From positions 10,932-16,967 of the forward strand of contig NZGQ01000025.1 in assembly GCA_002689565.1 (NCBI GenBank): DNA of 6,036 bases. The letters are read 5' to 3'. Below the pieces are notes generated by a model. It worked only from the letters and a program-made list of their open reading frames with translations, had not been told where the DNA came from and made no database searches. Source of the DNA: Methanobacteriota archaeon. GTDB taxonomy: Archaea; Thermoplasmatota; Poseidoniia; Poseidoniales; Poseidoniaceae. A program made the translations under genes and the position numbers. Below, in pieces: positions 5,910 through 6,036 of the stretch. Numbering within the stretch: position 1 is the stretch's first letter; every line of letters starts with the position of its first letter.

Positions 5910-6036
5910 CACTTGTTTCCCTTGCAGTATGCGTTAGAGATGGTGTCGATTGGATAGATGGGTGCATGGAATCTTTGGTGAATCAAACTCATTCACCACT
6001 TGAAATAATTCTCGTCGATGATGGTTCAACAGATGG
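5906..6036 (+). CDS. Family 2 glycosyltransferase (3' end outside the window)
   Basis: A TTG start at 5906 overlaps the stop of the CoA gene (TTGA), with GAGGTGA at 5895-5901 placed as a Shine-Dalgarno sequence four bases before it. Translation is therefore probably coupled to the preceding gene. The 43 complete codons visible read VSLAVCVRDGVDWIDGCMESLVNQT, then LEIILVDDGSTD (residues 32-43), the N-terminal nucleotide-sugar binding strand and VDDGSTD signature of GT-A fold family 2 enzymes. These transfer sugars from nucleotide-sugar donors to lipids, polysaccharides or proteins, usually at the cytoplasmic face of the membrane. The DxD metal site and acceptor region lie beyond the window, so the acceptor cannot be inferred. 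Confidence 0.88.
   Translation, partial: MTLVSLAVCVRDGVDWIDGCMESLVNQTHSPLEIILVDDGSTD

Overview
The window looks like a piece of an AT-rich (roughly 40% GC) archaeal chromosome, most plausibly a marine euryarchaeote of the Marine Group II / Poseidoniales type. This rests on three things: an archaeal-type pantetheine-phosphate adenylyltransferase joined to a DUF359 (GTP-dependent dephospho-CoA kinase) domain, which is an archaeal CoA-synthesis family; a class I aldolase of the archaeal DhnA type; and several genes without a Shine-Dalgarno sequence but with A/T-rich boxes about 25-30 bases upstream, as expected for leaderless archaeal transcripts. The lineage is inferred from gene content only.

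Left part (1-1692, + strand): the 3' two thirds of an enoyl-CoA hydratase gene with both catalytic glutamates; a short intergenic region with a perfect 16-bp palindrome; a complete class I fructose-bisphosphate aldolase; and, overlapping its stop codon (ATGA), a 45-codon Cys-rich ORF that may be a tiny metal-binding protein.

Middle (1721-4592): two divergent genes for winged-helix proteins separated by 262 bp. The minus-strand gene (1721-2047) encodes a small stand-alone winged-helix protein. The plus-strand gene (2310-4592) encodes a 760-residue protein with an N-terminal winged helix and about 680 residues that I do not recognise. The space between them holds two TATA-like boxes and a set of GTAAC half-sites.

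Right part (4593-6036, + strand): a stretch of about 290 bases, GC-rich (about 57% against about 40% around it) and full of complementary stems, which is probably a structured non-coding RNA or a long structured leader. It lies just before a fused CoA-biosynthesis gene (PPAT + DPCK, 329 aa) carrying the last two steps of CoA synthesis. A family 2 glycosyltransferase gene overlaps the end of the fusion gene and runs off the window.

Metabolically, the hydratase uses acyl-CoA thioesters and the fusion enzyme makes the CoA itself; the aldolase belongs to central sugar metabolism. The most unusual items are the unclassified structured RNA, the PPAT-DPCK fusion, the large winged-helix protein of unknown function, and the coupled Cys-rich mini-ORF.
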